The translations under genes and the position numbers were made by a program. Of a stretch of 64,000 bases of DNA, positions 36,642-45,062 are shown one piece after another (position 1 is the stretch's first letter; each line of letters begins with the position of its first letter). Location of the stretch: the NCBI RefSeq assembly GCF_034314045.1, contig NZ_JAVIWL010000001.1:3720001-3784000 (forward strand), in the 5' to 3' direction. Below the pieces are notes generated by a model that was given only the letters and a program-made list of their open reading frames with translations, did no database searches and was not told where the DNA came from. Source of the DNA: Glaciimonas sp. CA11.2 (GTDB lineage: Bacteria; Pseudomonadota; Gammaproteobacteria; Burkholderiales; Burkholderiaceae_D).

Positions 36642-38462
36642 TCAAACGTAATCTTTATATTTTTCCAGCAAGCGCACTGGCTTGCTCAATGCATCGCGTC
36701 GGAACGGGTCGCCCAGTTCACGCGTACACATGATCTCGATGATGGTGGTTTTGCCTTCGTTCATTTGCATGGCAATGGCTTTTTTCAGTGCCGGTCCGAC
36801 GTCTTCCAGATTGTCGACAACGATCCCTTCGGCACCCATCGCGATTGCGATGGCGGCAAAGCTTTGGTTCTCCAGTTCACCGGCGACAAAGCGACGGTTA
36901 TAGAAGTCGACCTGATTTTTCTTCTCTGCGCCCCATTGACGATTGTGGAATACCACCGCCGTGACCGGAATATTGTGACGCACACAGGTCATGGTCTCCA
37001 TCAGGCTCATGCCCCACGCGCCATCACCGGCATACGACACCGCCGGACGATGGGGTGCAGCGACCTTGGCCCCGATGATGGTTGGGAAGGCGTAGCCGCA
37101 ATTACCAAAGCTCATCGCCGCAAAGAAACTGCGCGGCTTCTCAAAACGCAGATAGCTATTCGCCACCGAATTGATGTTGCCGATATCGGTCGATACCATG
37201 ACGTCTTCGGGCATGGCTTTTTCCAGTTCGCGCAAGACCTGACGGGGATGCAGATATGTGCCGCCGAACGGGGTTTTTTCTTTCTTTTGTTCTGCGATCA
37301 TGTCGAGACTAAATGCATCTCTTTCATGGGTCCAGTCACTGAGTTCGGCTTCCCAGGCGTCCTTCTCGGACTTGATCGTGGCAGCGCGTGCGGCAAGCGT
37401 CGCGTCGCACGCCAGCGTTTTGCCAGTCAGACGTTGGGTCAGCGCAATTGCCGCTGCCTTGGCATCACCGCAGATACCGACCGAGATCTTCTTGACCAAT
37501 CCCAGCATCTTATGGTCGGCATCGATCTGGATGATCTTGGCAGTTTTTGGCCAATAGTCCATGCCGTGCTGCGGCAAGGTACCGAAAGGCCCGAGCCGGG
37601 TACCGAGTGCAATCACCACATCTGCCTGCGCCATCAACTTCATGGCAGCCTTGGAACCCTGATAGCCGAGCGGTCCGGTCCACAATGGATGACTGGCCGG
37701 GAACGAGTCGTTATGGAGATAGCTATTGACGACCGGTGCGCCCAGACGTTCAGCCAGTGCCTTGCATTCTTCAATGGCATCGGCCATGACCACGCCGCCA
37801 CCGGAAATGATGACCGGAAATCTGGCGTTCGCCAGCAATGCAACGGCTTCGTCAAGACTCTTCTCGCCGCCAGGACCACGATCCAGGCGACTTGGCAATG
37901 GAATCTCGGCTTGAATTTCACCGTAGAAATAGTCACGCGGAATATTCAGTTGGGTCGGTCCCATCTCTGACATGGCACGGTCAAAGCAGCGTCCGGTGAA
38001 CTCGGCCATGCGGGCCGGATTGGTCACATGTCCCTGATATTTGGTGAACTCTTCAAACATCGGCAACTGGTTGGCTTCCTGAAAGCCGCCCAGTCCCATG
38101 CCCATAGTGCCGGTTTCTGGTGTGATGATGACCACCGGACTATGTGCCCAGAATGCCGCGGCAATGGCGGTGACGCAATTGCTGATGCCGGGACCATTTT
38201 GACCAATCACCACACCGTGACGACCGGACACACGCGCATAACCGTCGGCCATATGACCGCCACCTTGCTCGTGCACCACGGGAATGAGGCGAATACCGGC
38301 AGGTGCAAAGATGTCCATCGCGTCCATAAAGGCCGAGCCCATGATGCCGAACATATCAGTGACGCCATTGGCAACCAGTGTTTCCACCATCGCTTCGGAC
38401 GGGGTCATCTTCTGTAAGCCAACCGTCACCTTCCGGTTAACCAGGGATATTTGATCGGTCAT
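36642..38462 (-). CDS. xsc: Sulfoacetaldehyde acetyltransferase, copy 2
   Basis: A 606-residue Xsc that appears identical to copy 1 except Val instead of Ala at residue 8. All ThDP-enzyme landmarks are kept (VVHEQGGGHMADGYARV, GDGAWGMSLMET). The start is ATG at 38462, preceded by the same AGAGAGAC ribosome site; the frame runs open to 38633 only by chance. Silent differences from copy 1 cluster in the first third of the gene, and the last two thirds look identical even in overlapping shadow frames. This suggests recent duplication or gene conversion. It heads a line with tauX, tauY and a permease. Confidence 0.95.
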   Translation of the reverse strand: MTDQISLVNRKVTVGLQKMTPSEAMVETLVANGVTDMFGIMGSAFMDAMDIFAPAGIRLIPVVHEQGGGHMADGYARVSGRHGVVIGQNGPGISNCVTAIAAAFWAHSPVVIITPETGTMGMGLGGFQEANQLPMFEEFTKYQGHVTNPARMAEFTGRCFDRAMSEMGPTQLNIPRDYFYGEIQAEIPLPSRLDRGPGGEKSLDEAVALLANARFPVIISGGGVVMADAIEECKALAERLGAPVVNSYLHNDSFPASHPLWTGPLGYQGSKAAMKLMAQADVVIALGTRLGPFGTLPQHGMDYWPKTAKIIQIDADHKMLGLVKKISVGICGDAKAAAIALTQRLTGKTLACDATLAARAATIKSEKDAWEAELSDWTHERDAFSLDMIAEQKKEKTPFGGTYLHPRQVLRELEKAMPEDVMVSTDIGNINSVANSYLRFEKPRSFFAAMSFGNCGYAFPTIIGAKVAAPHRPAVSYAGDGAWGMSLMETMTCVRHNIPVTAVVFHNRQWGAEKKNQVDFYNRRFVAGELENQSFAAIAIAMGAEGIVVDNLEDVGPALKKAIAMQMNEGKTTIIEIMCTRELGDPFRRDALSKPVRLLEKYKDYV

Positions 38463-38852
38463 AAAAGTCTCTCTTGTGAGTTGATTATTCATAAGTTGTA
38501 CAAAACATAAATTGTTCAAATGACTCGTTGCGCGCGTGTTGGGTTGCGCAATGCATGTTTTATATATATTGGTACTATAAGTTCCAATATTTAACATTAA
38601 TGGAACTTTAAGACCTCGCAAATTGAATGTCAACTCATTTATCTAAAAATCGATACAAATTATCATTAAAAATGAAATTATTTTATAATGAATTTTTGCA
38701 TGTAAAGCTGCATAAAATTGCAGCACAGAGCCTTAAATAGCTGATGCAGGGAATAGATTTGCGCGTCGCCGTAATAACTGGCTTGCATTGCCATCGATCA
38801 CTGAACGAATAAGCAGTCAATGTGAATTGGCCGCAGGATTTTGGGGTCCATC
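38463..38852. other. Divergent intergenic region between xsc copy 2 and the LysR gene
   Basis: About 390 bp. It contains the xsc copy 2 promoter and operator, with a leader of about 105 nt between the conserved box (ending at 38568) and the ATG. The corresponding leader of copy 1 is about 52 nt. The LysR promoter should lie in the right half. No further gene is seen. Confidence 0.6.
38581..38633 (-). promoter_or_regulatory. Promoter and operator of xsc copy 2
   Basis: On the minus strand TTGACA (38633-38628) and TAAAGT (38610-38605) are 17 bp apart. The perfect inverted repeat GTTCCA...TGGAAC (38581-38606) overlaps the -10 end and predicted start of transcription. Copy 1 has the same layout with one mismatched half-site. 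A regulator binding here would block or remodel initiation. Confidence 0.65.
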
Positions 38853-39761
38853 TTGAAGCTACAACAACTGAGAGTTTTAATTGCGATTGCAGAACACGGT
38901 AGCCTCAGCATGGCTGCACAATCGTTGCATATCACGCAGCCCGCAGTGACGAAGGCCATTCAAGAATTGGAAACTGATTTAGGGGTAAGTCTGGTGGTGC
39001 GGTCTTCACAAGGCGCGAAGTTGTCGATGTTTGGACAAATACTGGTGAAGCACGCCCGCATTGTGGATCAAGAAATCAGGCATGCAAAAGAAGATATCGC
39101 CAGCCTGTCAGGGCTGAAAAAAGGGAATGTTTTTCTTGGCGTCACGCCCGTCGTGGCCTTGGGGCCGATATCAAAAGCCATCAGTGCTTTTAATCATCGG
39201 TATCCGGATATAAATATTCATATCAACGAGATGCGACCTGCACAAATCACAGAAGGCTTGCTCGATGGAACGCTTGATTTAGGCGTTATTTCCCGGATAG
39301 GTATACCAAATTCCCCGCGCTATCATTGGGAGACCCTCTATAAAATCAAACTCCTGGTGTGCTTGAGGGTGCGTAACGACTTCCCGAATGTGACGTCGAT
39401 CATGGACTTAACGGGATACACCTGGCTGGTGTGGGATAAATTGGAAAGCCCGGGCAGCATGTTTGCAGAAATTTTTAATGCCTGCAATGTGAAGTTGCCT
39501 AAAAAAATTATCCGCTGTTCTTCAACCGTGCTGTACTCACAACTTGCCGCGCAGCAGGATTATGCCTGCGTAATTACCGAGCCAGCATTTGAGTGGTCGG
39601 CATTCAAAGGCAAGCTTAAGGCCTTGAATCTGAAAGAAGAATTGCCGGTCATGCATGCCGGGCTGGTCTATAGAAAAGAATCGCTGTTGACCGATATCGT
39701 AATTGAATTTTCGGAGTTGATTAGGGCGATTTGTAAAGATCCGGACGATGCGGGAGGTTGA
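38853..39761 (+). CDS. LysR-family transcriptional regulator
   Basis: A 302-residue LTTR with a winged HTH in GSLSMAAQSLHITQPAVTKA (about 16-35) and a periplasmic-binding-protein-like effector domain from about 90. Start at TTG 38853 is preferred because it gives MKLQQLRVLIAIAEHGS, the usual LysR opening, with GGGGT upstream. Another TTG at 38841 adds four residues. It is divergent from xsc copy 2 and so is the nearest candidate regulator of the xsc-tauXY line. In many taurine degraders this position is held by the MocR-type TauR instead. Confidence 0.88.
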   Translation: MKLQQLRVLIAIAEHGSLSMAAQSLHITQPAVTKAIQELETDLGVSLVVRSSQGAKLSMFGQILVKHARIVDQEIRHAKEDIASLSGLKKGNVFLGVTPVVALGPISKAISAFNHRYPDINIHINEMRPAQITEGLLDGTLDLGVISRIGIPNSPRYHWETLYKIKLLVCLRVRNDFPNVTSIMDLTGYTWLVWDKLESPGSMFAEIFNACNVKLPKKIIRCSSTVLYSQLAAQQDYACVITEPAFEWSAFKGKLKALNLKEELPVMHAGLVYRKESLLTDIVIEFSELIRAICKDPDDAGG

Positions 39762-39807
39762 TGTTCCATTAAATAATTCATTGTAATATTTGAATGTTAA
39801 AAGTATA

Positions 39808-39867
39808 TACAATGTTTAAACAAGGCTGATTGGCGATAAACTTATTTGTAGCTACAATGTATAAACA
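39808..39867 (+). promoter_or_regulatory. Probable operator of the chpSB toxin-antitoxin operon
   Basis: TACAATGTTTAAACA (39808-39822) and TACAATGTATAAACA (39853-39867) are direct repeats with one mismatch. The second overlaps the perfect palindrome TTGTAGCTACAA (39846-39857). They lie just upstream of the antitoxin gene, where ChpS/MazE-type antitoxins usually autoregulate. Confidence 0.6.
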
Positions 39868-39883
39868 TTCAGGAGGCGCGTAA

Positions 39884-40135
39884 ATGGAATTATCAATTCA
39901 AAAGTGGGGCAATAGCGCGGCAGTTCGGCTGCCCACGGAACTGCTTAGCCAGCTTAAAGTAGCATTAGGTGATAAATTATCGGTCGACGTGCGCCCTGAA
40001 GGGGTGATGTTGAAGGCAAAGCGGCCGACCTATGCATTGGCAGACTTGATTGCGCAATGTGATGCCAAAGCACCGGTTCCAGCAGATTTAAAAGTATGGA
40101 ATGACATTACCTCGGTGGGCCGCGAAGCATGGTAA
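39884..40135 (+). CDS. chpS: MazE/ChpS-like antitoxin
   Basis: An 83-residue protein with the AbrB/SpoVT N-terminal DNA-binding fold (IQKWGNSAAVRLPTELLSQL) and a C-terminal toxin-binding tail (YALADLIAQCDAKAPVPADL, ending in GREAW). The tail pattern LxxLLAQCD...W matches E. coli ChpS. It neutralises the ChpB/MazF-type endoribonuclease and represses the operon. AGGAGG precedes the ATG, and its end overlaps the toxin start by 7 bp. Confidence 0.88.
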   Translation: MELSIQKWGNSAAVRLPTELLSQLKVALGDKLSVDVRPEGVMLKAKRPTYALADLIAQCDAKAPVPADLKVWNDITSVGREAW

Positions 40136-40479
40136 GGCGCGTCAAGTTTCAACGTGGCGATATCGTGATGGTGAGCCTGAATCCCACCCAAGGCCGTGAA
40201 TTGCAGGGAGAAAATCGTCCGGCGCTGATTTTGTCTTCAGCGCTGTTCAACTCTTTAGGCGTTGCGATGGTGGCGCCCATCACACAAGGCGGTGACTTCG
40301 CCCGATTTGCTGGATTCGCAGTTCCATTAAGAGGCTCTGGAACCGTAACGCAGGGAGTCGCGTTGGTCAATCAAGTGCGCATGTTAGATCTTGAGGCGAA
40401 AGGAGCTAAAAAAGTCGAAACTGCCCCTGCGTTCGTCATTGACGATGCGTTAGCCCGATTACAAGCAATTTTGGATTAA
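40129..40479 (+). CDS. chpB: MazF/ChpB-like endoribonuclease toxin
   Basis: A 116-residue PemK/MazF-fold toxin. FQRGDIVMVSLNPTQGRELQ, then GENRPALILSSALFN, VAPITQGGDFARFAGFAVPL and VALVNQVRMLDLEAKGAKKV match E. coli ChpB closely across the length. MazF-type toxins cut single-stranded mRNA at short specific sequences. The overlap of 7 bp with the antitoxin gene indicates translational coupling. The frame looks intact and the pair is probably functional. Confidence 0.9.
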   Translation: MVRRVKFQRGDIVMVSLNPTQGRELQGENRPALILSSALFNSLGVAMVAPITQGGDFARFAGFAVPLRGSGTVTQGVALVNQVRMLDLEAKGAKKVETAPAFVIDDALARLQAILD

Positions 40480-40489
40480 CAAAATCAAG

Positions 40490-40535
40490 CAAGGTGCGCT
40501 GATGGGGATATCAACGTCCCCTCGGTCGCACCTTG
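40490..40535 (+). terminator. Hairpin after the toxin gene
   Basis: CAAGGTGCG (40490-40498) pairs with CGCACCTTG (40527-40535), and an inner GGGG/CCCC stem extends it. No strong T-run follows. It separates the toxin operon from the convergent dehydrogenase gene. Confidence 0.55.
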
Positions 40536-40616
40536 ACAATATTACGTCCAATATTGGCAAATTTTTGAACGTGATATAGCGGAATAGCGGAATAACCGGA
40601 ATACCGTCAATCTACT

Positions 40617-41498
40617 TTATTGCTTTTTTTCTTCAACCCGAGCGACCATCATCAAACTAGAAGTATCCAGCCTGTTACCGCCTCGGTTTTGTACTTCTGT
40701 ATAAAACTGATCTACTAGGCGGGTTACTGGAAGCTGGCTACCGTTACGTTCTGCTTCATCGAAACAGATTCCTAAATCCTTGCGCATCAGATCAACAGCA
40801 AATCCAAAGTCGAATTTAGACGCCAGCATTGTTTTGCCTCTATTTTCCATCTGCCAGGATTGTGCTGCTCCTTTGGAGATGGCGTCGATCACGCGTTCGC
40901 CGTTCAAGCCCGCCCGCTCAGCAAACGCCAGGCCTTCTGCTAATGCCTGAACGAGTCCTGCGATGCAGATTTGATTGACCATTTTGGTGAGTTGACCAGA
41001 GCCTGCTGGGCCCATATACACCACCGCACGGGCATAAGAGGCAATGATTGGTTCTGCGCTTTTAAATGCTGCTTCATCGCCACCGACCATCACCGTCAAT
41101 GCGCCATTTTCCGCGCCAGCCTGGCCGCCGGAAACGGGCGCATCAAGAAAGCTAATGCCGAGTGCACTTGCAGCGTCGCTTAACTTCCGCGCTGCATCTG
41201 CCGAGCAGGTTGAGTTGTCGATCAAAATACTGCCGACCGTCATGTTGGCTAGTATTCCGTCGTCGCCCAAGGTGATTTGATACAGATCATTGTCATTACC
41301 GACGCAGGTAAAAACATATTCGGCATCCTTGCAAGCGGCCGCCAGCGTAGTGGCGACTTGCCCTTTGTTCTTTGTGGCCCATAAATCCGCCCGTGTCTGG
41401 GTGCGATTGAACACCGTCACTTCATGACCGTGCTTGGCAAGATGGCCTGCCATTGGAGAGCCCATGACCCCTAAACCAATAAATGCGACTTTTGCCAT
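40617..41498 (-). CDS. Beta-hydroxyacid dehydrogenase family oxidoreductase
   Basis: A 293-residue 3-hydroxyisobutyrate dehydrogenase-like enzyme. The N-terminal NAD(P) motif is VAFIGLGVMGSPMAGHLAKHG, the substrate loop is FLDAPVSGGQAGAENGALT (about 117-135), and the catalytic Lys is in GSGQLTKMVNQ (about 170). Relatives reduce tartronate semialdehyde, glyoxylate, succinic semialdehyde or sulfolactaldehyde. Because it lies in a sulfonate island, a role with a C2 or C3 sulfo-aldehyde is possible, but the sequence alone does not show it. It stands alone on the minus strand. Confidence 0.85.
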   Translation of the reverse strand: MAKVAFIGLGVMGSPMAGHLAKHGHEVTVFNRTQTRADLWATKNKGQVATTLAAACKDAEYVFTCVGNDNDLYQITLGDDGILANMTVGSILIDNSTCSADAARKLSDAASALGISFLDAPVSGGQAGAENGALTVMVGGDEAAFKSAEPIIASYARAVVYMGPAGSGQLTKMVNQICIAGLVQALAEGLAFAERAGLNGERVIDAISKGAAQSWQMENRGKTMLASKFDFGFAVDLMRKDLGICFDEAERNGSQLPVTRLVDQFYTEVQNRGGNRLDTSSLMMVARVEEKKQ

Positions 41499-41750
41499 TT
41501 TTACGCCTTTTGATGATGGTGGATAGTGTGGATAAGTGATGCTGGTTGAAATTGTTACACAACTTTGCTCTGCAAGGTTGTTGGCGCATTTGCAGTTTCC
41601 AAGAACACAGTTCCCTTGATGAACTATTCGGCGTACATGCCGATCTTTTTTTCGTCTTTGGGGATGTGAGAACTTAAAAAGCTTATATCTTCTTATAACT
41701 TTTAGTGTGCCGCATTATCAATGCTTACGGATTAAAAGCATGCATAAAGT

Positions 41751-42644
41751 TTATATTTCATCATGCCTCCGCTGAATCATTTCCTGAAGCGCCAGCGAGG
41801 CCTTGGTTTTGTAGCGTGCTTTGTGATGCAACAGATAAAACGAGCGCAGTGGCAGTTCAATATTGGCCTTGCATAGTAACCCGGCCTGAAGATGTGACGC
41901 GACCACCAGTTCTGATACCACCGTCACAAAGGGACCTGACATGACTGCCGAGCGCACTGCTTCATTTGACGGCAGCGTGAGAGCGATGTGCAATCCACTC
42001 ACGTCCACGCCGATTGCCTCTAGCATCTCCTCGAAGGCGGAGCGCGTCCCCGAGCCTTGTTCCCGCATGATCCACTTGCCACTCCGTAAATCTGCGGGTT
42101 CTAGCCTCTGGCCGTTTGCCCAGGGATGGCCCGGCCCGACCACAGCGACGATCCGGTCCTCATCAACGGTCTCTACTACCAATGCTGGTTCGTCTATGGT
42201 TCCCTCTATGAATCCCAGATCCGCCGCACCGTCGACCACCGCTTGCGCCACTTGCTGCGTATTGCCGACGGTAAGAGTGAGTGCAATCTGTGGATACTTT
42301 TGATGAAAGCGCACCATCAGCTCCGGCAGCCAATAACTGGCAATCGTCTGACTAGCCTGAATGTTCAGCGCTCCACGTTTGAGTCCGCCCAATTCCGACA
42401 GCGTTAGTTCCGCCGCTCTGGCGCTCGCTAGCGTTGACCGCGCTTCTGTCAAAAAAATACGACCTGCCTCGCTGGTCTCAATGCGGCGTCCCACGCGATT
42501 AAATAGCGGTATGCCATAACGGTTTTCCAACACCCGAATGGCTGAGCTTACAGCAGAGGGCGTCAGCGAAAGCGCATTCGCCGCTTGTGTCAAATGCTGG
42601 CGTTCAGCGACTTCTACAAAAATACGTAATTGTTCAAGAGTCAT
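41751..42644 (-). CDS. yeiE: LysR-family regulator, YeiE-like
   Basis: A 297-residue LTTR starting MTLEQLRIFVEVAERQHLTQ, with HTH at about 15-40 (AANALSLTPSAVSSAIRVLE). The effector domain contains ASQTIASYWLPELMVRFHQK and MREQGSGTRSAFEEML. The MREQGSGTR motif and the divergent position next to a YeiH-type gene match the E. coli yeiE-yeiH pair. YeiE-type regulators have been linked to sulfite response, which would suit a locus where Xsc releases sulfite. Assignment to YeiE is by motif and neighbourhood. Confidence 0.8.
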   Translation of the reverse strand: MTLEQLRIFVEVAERQHLTQAANALSLTPSAVSSAIRVLENRYGIPLFNRVGRRIETSEAGRIFLTEARSTLASARAAELTLSELGGLKRGALNIQASQTIASYWLPELMVRFHQKYPQIALTLTVGNTQQVAQAVVDGAADLGFIEGTIDEPALVVETVDEDRIVAVVGPGHPWANGQRLEPADLRSGKWIMREQGSGTRSAFEEMLEAIGVDVSGLHIALTLPSNEAVRSAVMSGPFVTVVSELVVASHLQAGLLCKANIELPLRSFYLLHHKARYKTKASLALQEMIQRRHDEI

Positions 42645-42770
42645 GGTTCAAGGGCCATTTTATTGTTCGATTTTATTTAACGAAATATGAAAAACTATAA
42701 GATAGACCGAACTATTTGTCCACCCGATAATGAACGCGTGCAATTAAAGCGTTAAAAAAGATTGGGACAA

Positions 42771-43787
42771 ATGAATAAAAATATAATAACAGCGACAAGA
42801 AATATCCTTCCCGGATTGGCTCTTTGCGGAATTGTCACGGGTGCCGCTTTTGCTCTGGAAGCATTGGAAGAACACTTCTTTGGTCGGGCTTGGTTGGAAA
42901 GTCTGGTTCTGGCGATTCTGATCGGCAGCATCGTGCGGACTTTTTACAAGCTCGATGCACGCTTTGAAGCAGGTATTCGTTTTGGTGCCAAGACGGTGCT
43001 TGAGATCGCCGTCGTATTGCTCGGTGCCTCGATCAGTGCCAGCGCTATTCTGGAAAAAGGACCAGACCTCATTGGTGGTATCGCGGTCGTGGTGTTAATG
43101 GTGATTTTGGCTAGTTATTGTATAGGTCGTGTGGCGGGCTTGCCTTCTAAAATGGCGATCCTGATTGCCTGCGGCAATTCCATATGCGGCAACTCGGCTA
43201 TCGCGGCCGTGGCGCCAGTAATTGATGCGAATAGTAAAGACGTCGCAGCCTCTATTGCTTTTACTGCCGTGTTCGGTGTCATGGTCGTACTGATATTGCC
43301 ATTTTTGATGCCGGTATTGTCACTGTCGCTGGTGCAATACGGTATTTTTGCGGGGATGACGGTTTATGCGGTTCCACAGGTGCTGGCCGCGACCGCAGCG
43401 GTCTCGCAGACCAGCGCGCAAATCGGTACGCTTGTAAAACTGGTGCGGGTTTTGATGCTGGGGCCGGTTGTGTTGCTTTTGTCGTTAATGGGACGCAAGG
43501 ACAGCGCCTTCCGCACACCACTTTCACAGATGGTGCCATGGTTCATCATCGGATTTCTCCTGTTAATGGCGCTGCGATCGTTTAATTTTATTCCTCAGTT
43601 TGCGATTCAACCAGCGCATTTTTCTGCAAATCTCCTGACCATTATGTCGATGGCGGCACTCGGGCTTGGCGTTGATGCCCGTTCAGTGCTGAAGGCTGGT
43701 GGACGTGTGACGATAGTGGTGGTCTTATCGTTGCTGATATTGTCGGCGGCCAGTCTGGTGTTGATCAAACTATTAGGTATCGTCTGA
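42771..43787 (+). CDS. yeiH: YeiH/UPF0324-type membrane protein, putative sulfite/sulfate exporter
   Basis: A 338-residue inner-membrane protein with about 10-11 hydrophobic helices and the family signature LIACGNSICGNSAIAAVAP (about 130-148). Family names in databases include putative sulfate exporter. In sulfonate degraders such proteins are thought to remove sulfite or sulfate. ATG at 42771 is used; a TTG 9 nt upstream is in frame. Divergent from the YeiE-like gene by 126 bp, which should contain the operator. Export of sulfite formed by Xsc is inferred. Confidence 0.85.
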   Translation: MNKNIITATRNILPGLALCGIVTGAAFALEALEEHFFGRAWLESLVLAILIGSIVRTFYKLDARFEAGIRFGAKTVLEIAVVLLGASISASAILEKGPDLIGGIAVVVLMVILASYCIGRVAGLPSKMAILIACGNSICGNSAIAAVAPVIDANSKDVAASIAFTAVFGVMVVLILPFLMPVLSLSLVQYGIFAGMTVYAVPQVLAATAAVSQTSAQIGTLVKLVRVLMLGPVVLLLSLMGRKDSAFRTPLSQMVPWFIIGFLLLMALRSFNFIPQFAIQPAHFSANLLTIMSMAALGLGVDARSVLKAGGRVTIVVVLSLLILSAASLVLIKLLGIV

Positions 43788-43924
43788 ACCGACCGATCAG
43801 GTCGTCAACTCTGGTCCGTGTTATCGGGCCAGTTTTACATCTGGTCGCTTCAATAGTATTAGGCGCAATCACATGATCGGCAGTTTAATGCGTCGCAATC
43901 GACACTCTCTCGAAGGAAAATGAA

Positions 43925-44737
43925 ATGAGCCTACCCCAGAAACTGCAAACACAAACGTCTGACGATTGTCTGACCATCGCAGGCAAAACATATCGGTCGC
44001 GGCTCTTGGTGGGCACGGGAAAATATCGCGACTTTGAAGAGACGCGTGCCGCGGTCGATGCCAGTGGAACCGGGATCGTGACGGTGACGATCCGCCGTGT
44101 CAACATAGGTCAGGATGAGGATGCACCTAGTTTGCTCGATAGTGTGCCGCCATCGGAGTTTACGATTTTGCCTAATACTGGCGGCTGCTATAACGCCGAC
44201 GATGCGGTCTATACTTTGCAGCTTGCACGCGAATTATTGAACGGTCATAAACTGGTCAAGCTTGAAGTATTAGGTGACGAGAAAAATTTGTTTCCGAACA
44301 TGCCCGAAACCCTGAAAGCCGCAGAAATATTGGTGCGCGACGGCTTCGATGTCATGGTCTATTGCAGCGATGATCCGATTCAGGCCAAGATGTTAGAGCA
44401 AATCGGTTGCGTCGCTGTCATGCCGCTGGCCTCGTTAATCGGTTCCGGCATGGGTATTTTGAATCCTTGGAATTTATCCCTGATTATCGAACAAGCCAAC
44501 GTTCCTGTGCTGGTTGATGCAGGCGTAGGCACTGCCTCTGATGCGGCGATTGCGATGGAGTTGGGTTGTGACGGTGTACTGATGAATACTGCGATTGCCG
44601 GTGCGCGTGATCCCATCGGAATGGCGCGGGCCATGCGACTAGCAGTGCAAGCGGGACGTGCGGCTTATCTGGCGGGACGAATTCCGAAACGTTTTGCAGC
44701 GTCGCCGTCGTCTCCTATGGCTGGGCGTATTTCCTGA
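43925..44737 (+). CDS. thiG: Thiazole synthase
   Basis: A 270-residue ThiG. The N-terminal strand carries [12 protein letters not shown], the Schiff-base Lys is in [15 protein letters not shown] (about 112-126), and [30 protein letters not shown] and [15 protein letters not shown] follow. ThiG forms the thiazole phosphate of thiamine from deoxyxylulose phosphate, dehydroglycine and ThiS thiocarboxylate. thiS, thiO and thiE are not seen next to it. GAAGGAAAATGAA provides a ribosome site. It may be part of general metabolism, but its product supplies ThDP, the cofactor of both Xsc copies. Confidence 0.93.
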   Translation: MSLPQKLQTQTSDDCLTIAGKTYRSRLLVGTGKYRDFEETRAAVDASGTGIVTVTIRRVNIGQDEDAPSLLDSVPPSEFTILPNTGGCYNADDAVYTLQLARELLNGHKLVKLEVLGDEKNLFPNMPETLKAAEILVRDGFDVMVYCSDDPIQAKMLEQIGCVAVMPLASLIGSGMGILNPWNLSLIIEQANVPVLVDAGVGTASDAAIAMELGCDGVLMNTAIAGARDPIGMARAMRLAVQAGRAAYLAGRIPKRFAASPSSPMAGRIS

Positions 44738-45062
44738 TTTTACGGATGATGTGAATGTGAGTGTGGGTTGGAGGCGGTGCCGATGACTAAAACATAATTC
44801 TGAGAATATTCGAAAGTATTCAATCGGCGTAAAAAATCACGGTTTATAACCGTGATTTTTTTTTAACATTCAGAATCGACGCTCGTTTAAACACGCCTAA
44901 ATTTTGTCATACTTAAGAGTTTCTATCGAAAGTAGTACAATTTGTTCCAATTATTTTAAATTTATAGTAATGTAGAACACAAAAAGAGACATGTAAAACT
45001 ATTTATTACAAATTTCGAGACGTTTTGTGACTAAAATCCGAATAACTCTATAAGCCAGTCAT
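44738..45062. other. Intergenic region between thiG and the IclR gene
   Basis: About 325 bp. It contains the thiG terminator (44835-44864) and upstream of the IclR gene a loose inverted pair GTTCCA (about 44952) and TAGAAC (about 44979). These resemble the half-sites at the xsc promoters, though spacing differs. Confidence 0.45.
44835..44864 (+). terminator. Rho-independent terminator after thiG
   Basis: AATCACGGTT and AACCGTGATT form a perfect 10-bp stem with loop TAT, followed by a run of T. The A-run on the other side would also let it work on the opposite strand. Confidence 0.85.

Noticed and set aside
36549..37970. 473-codon open frame antisense to xsc copy 2 (and its counterpart 24170-25375 antisense to copy 1)
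   Set aside because: Shadow of the codon-biased xsc gene. No ribosome site or family match, and the translation is His/Cys-rich as expected from reversed coding sequence.
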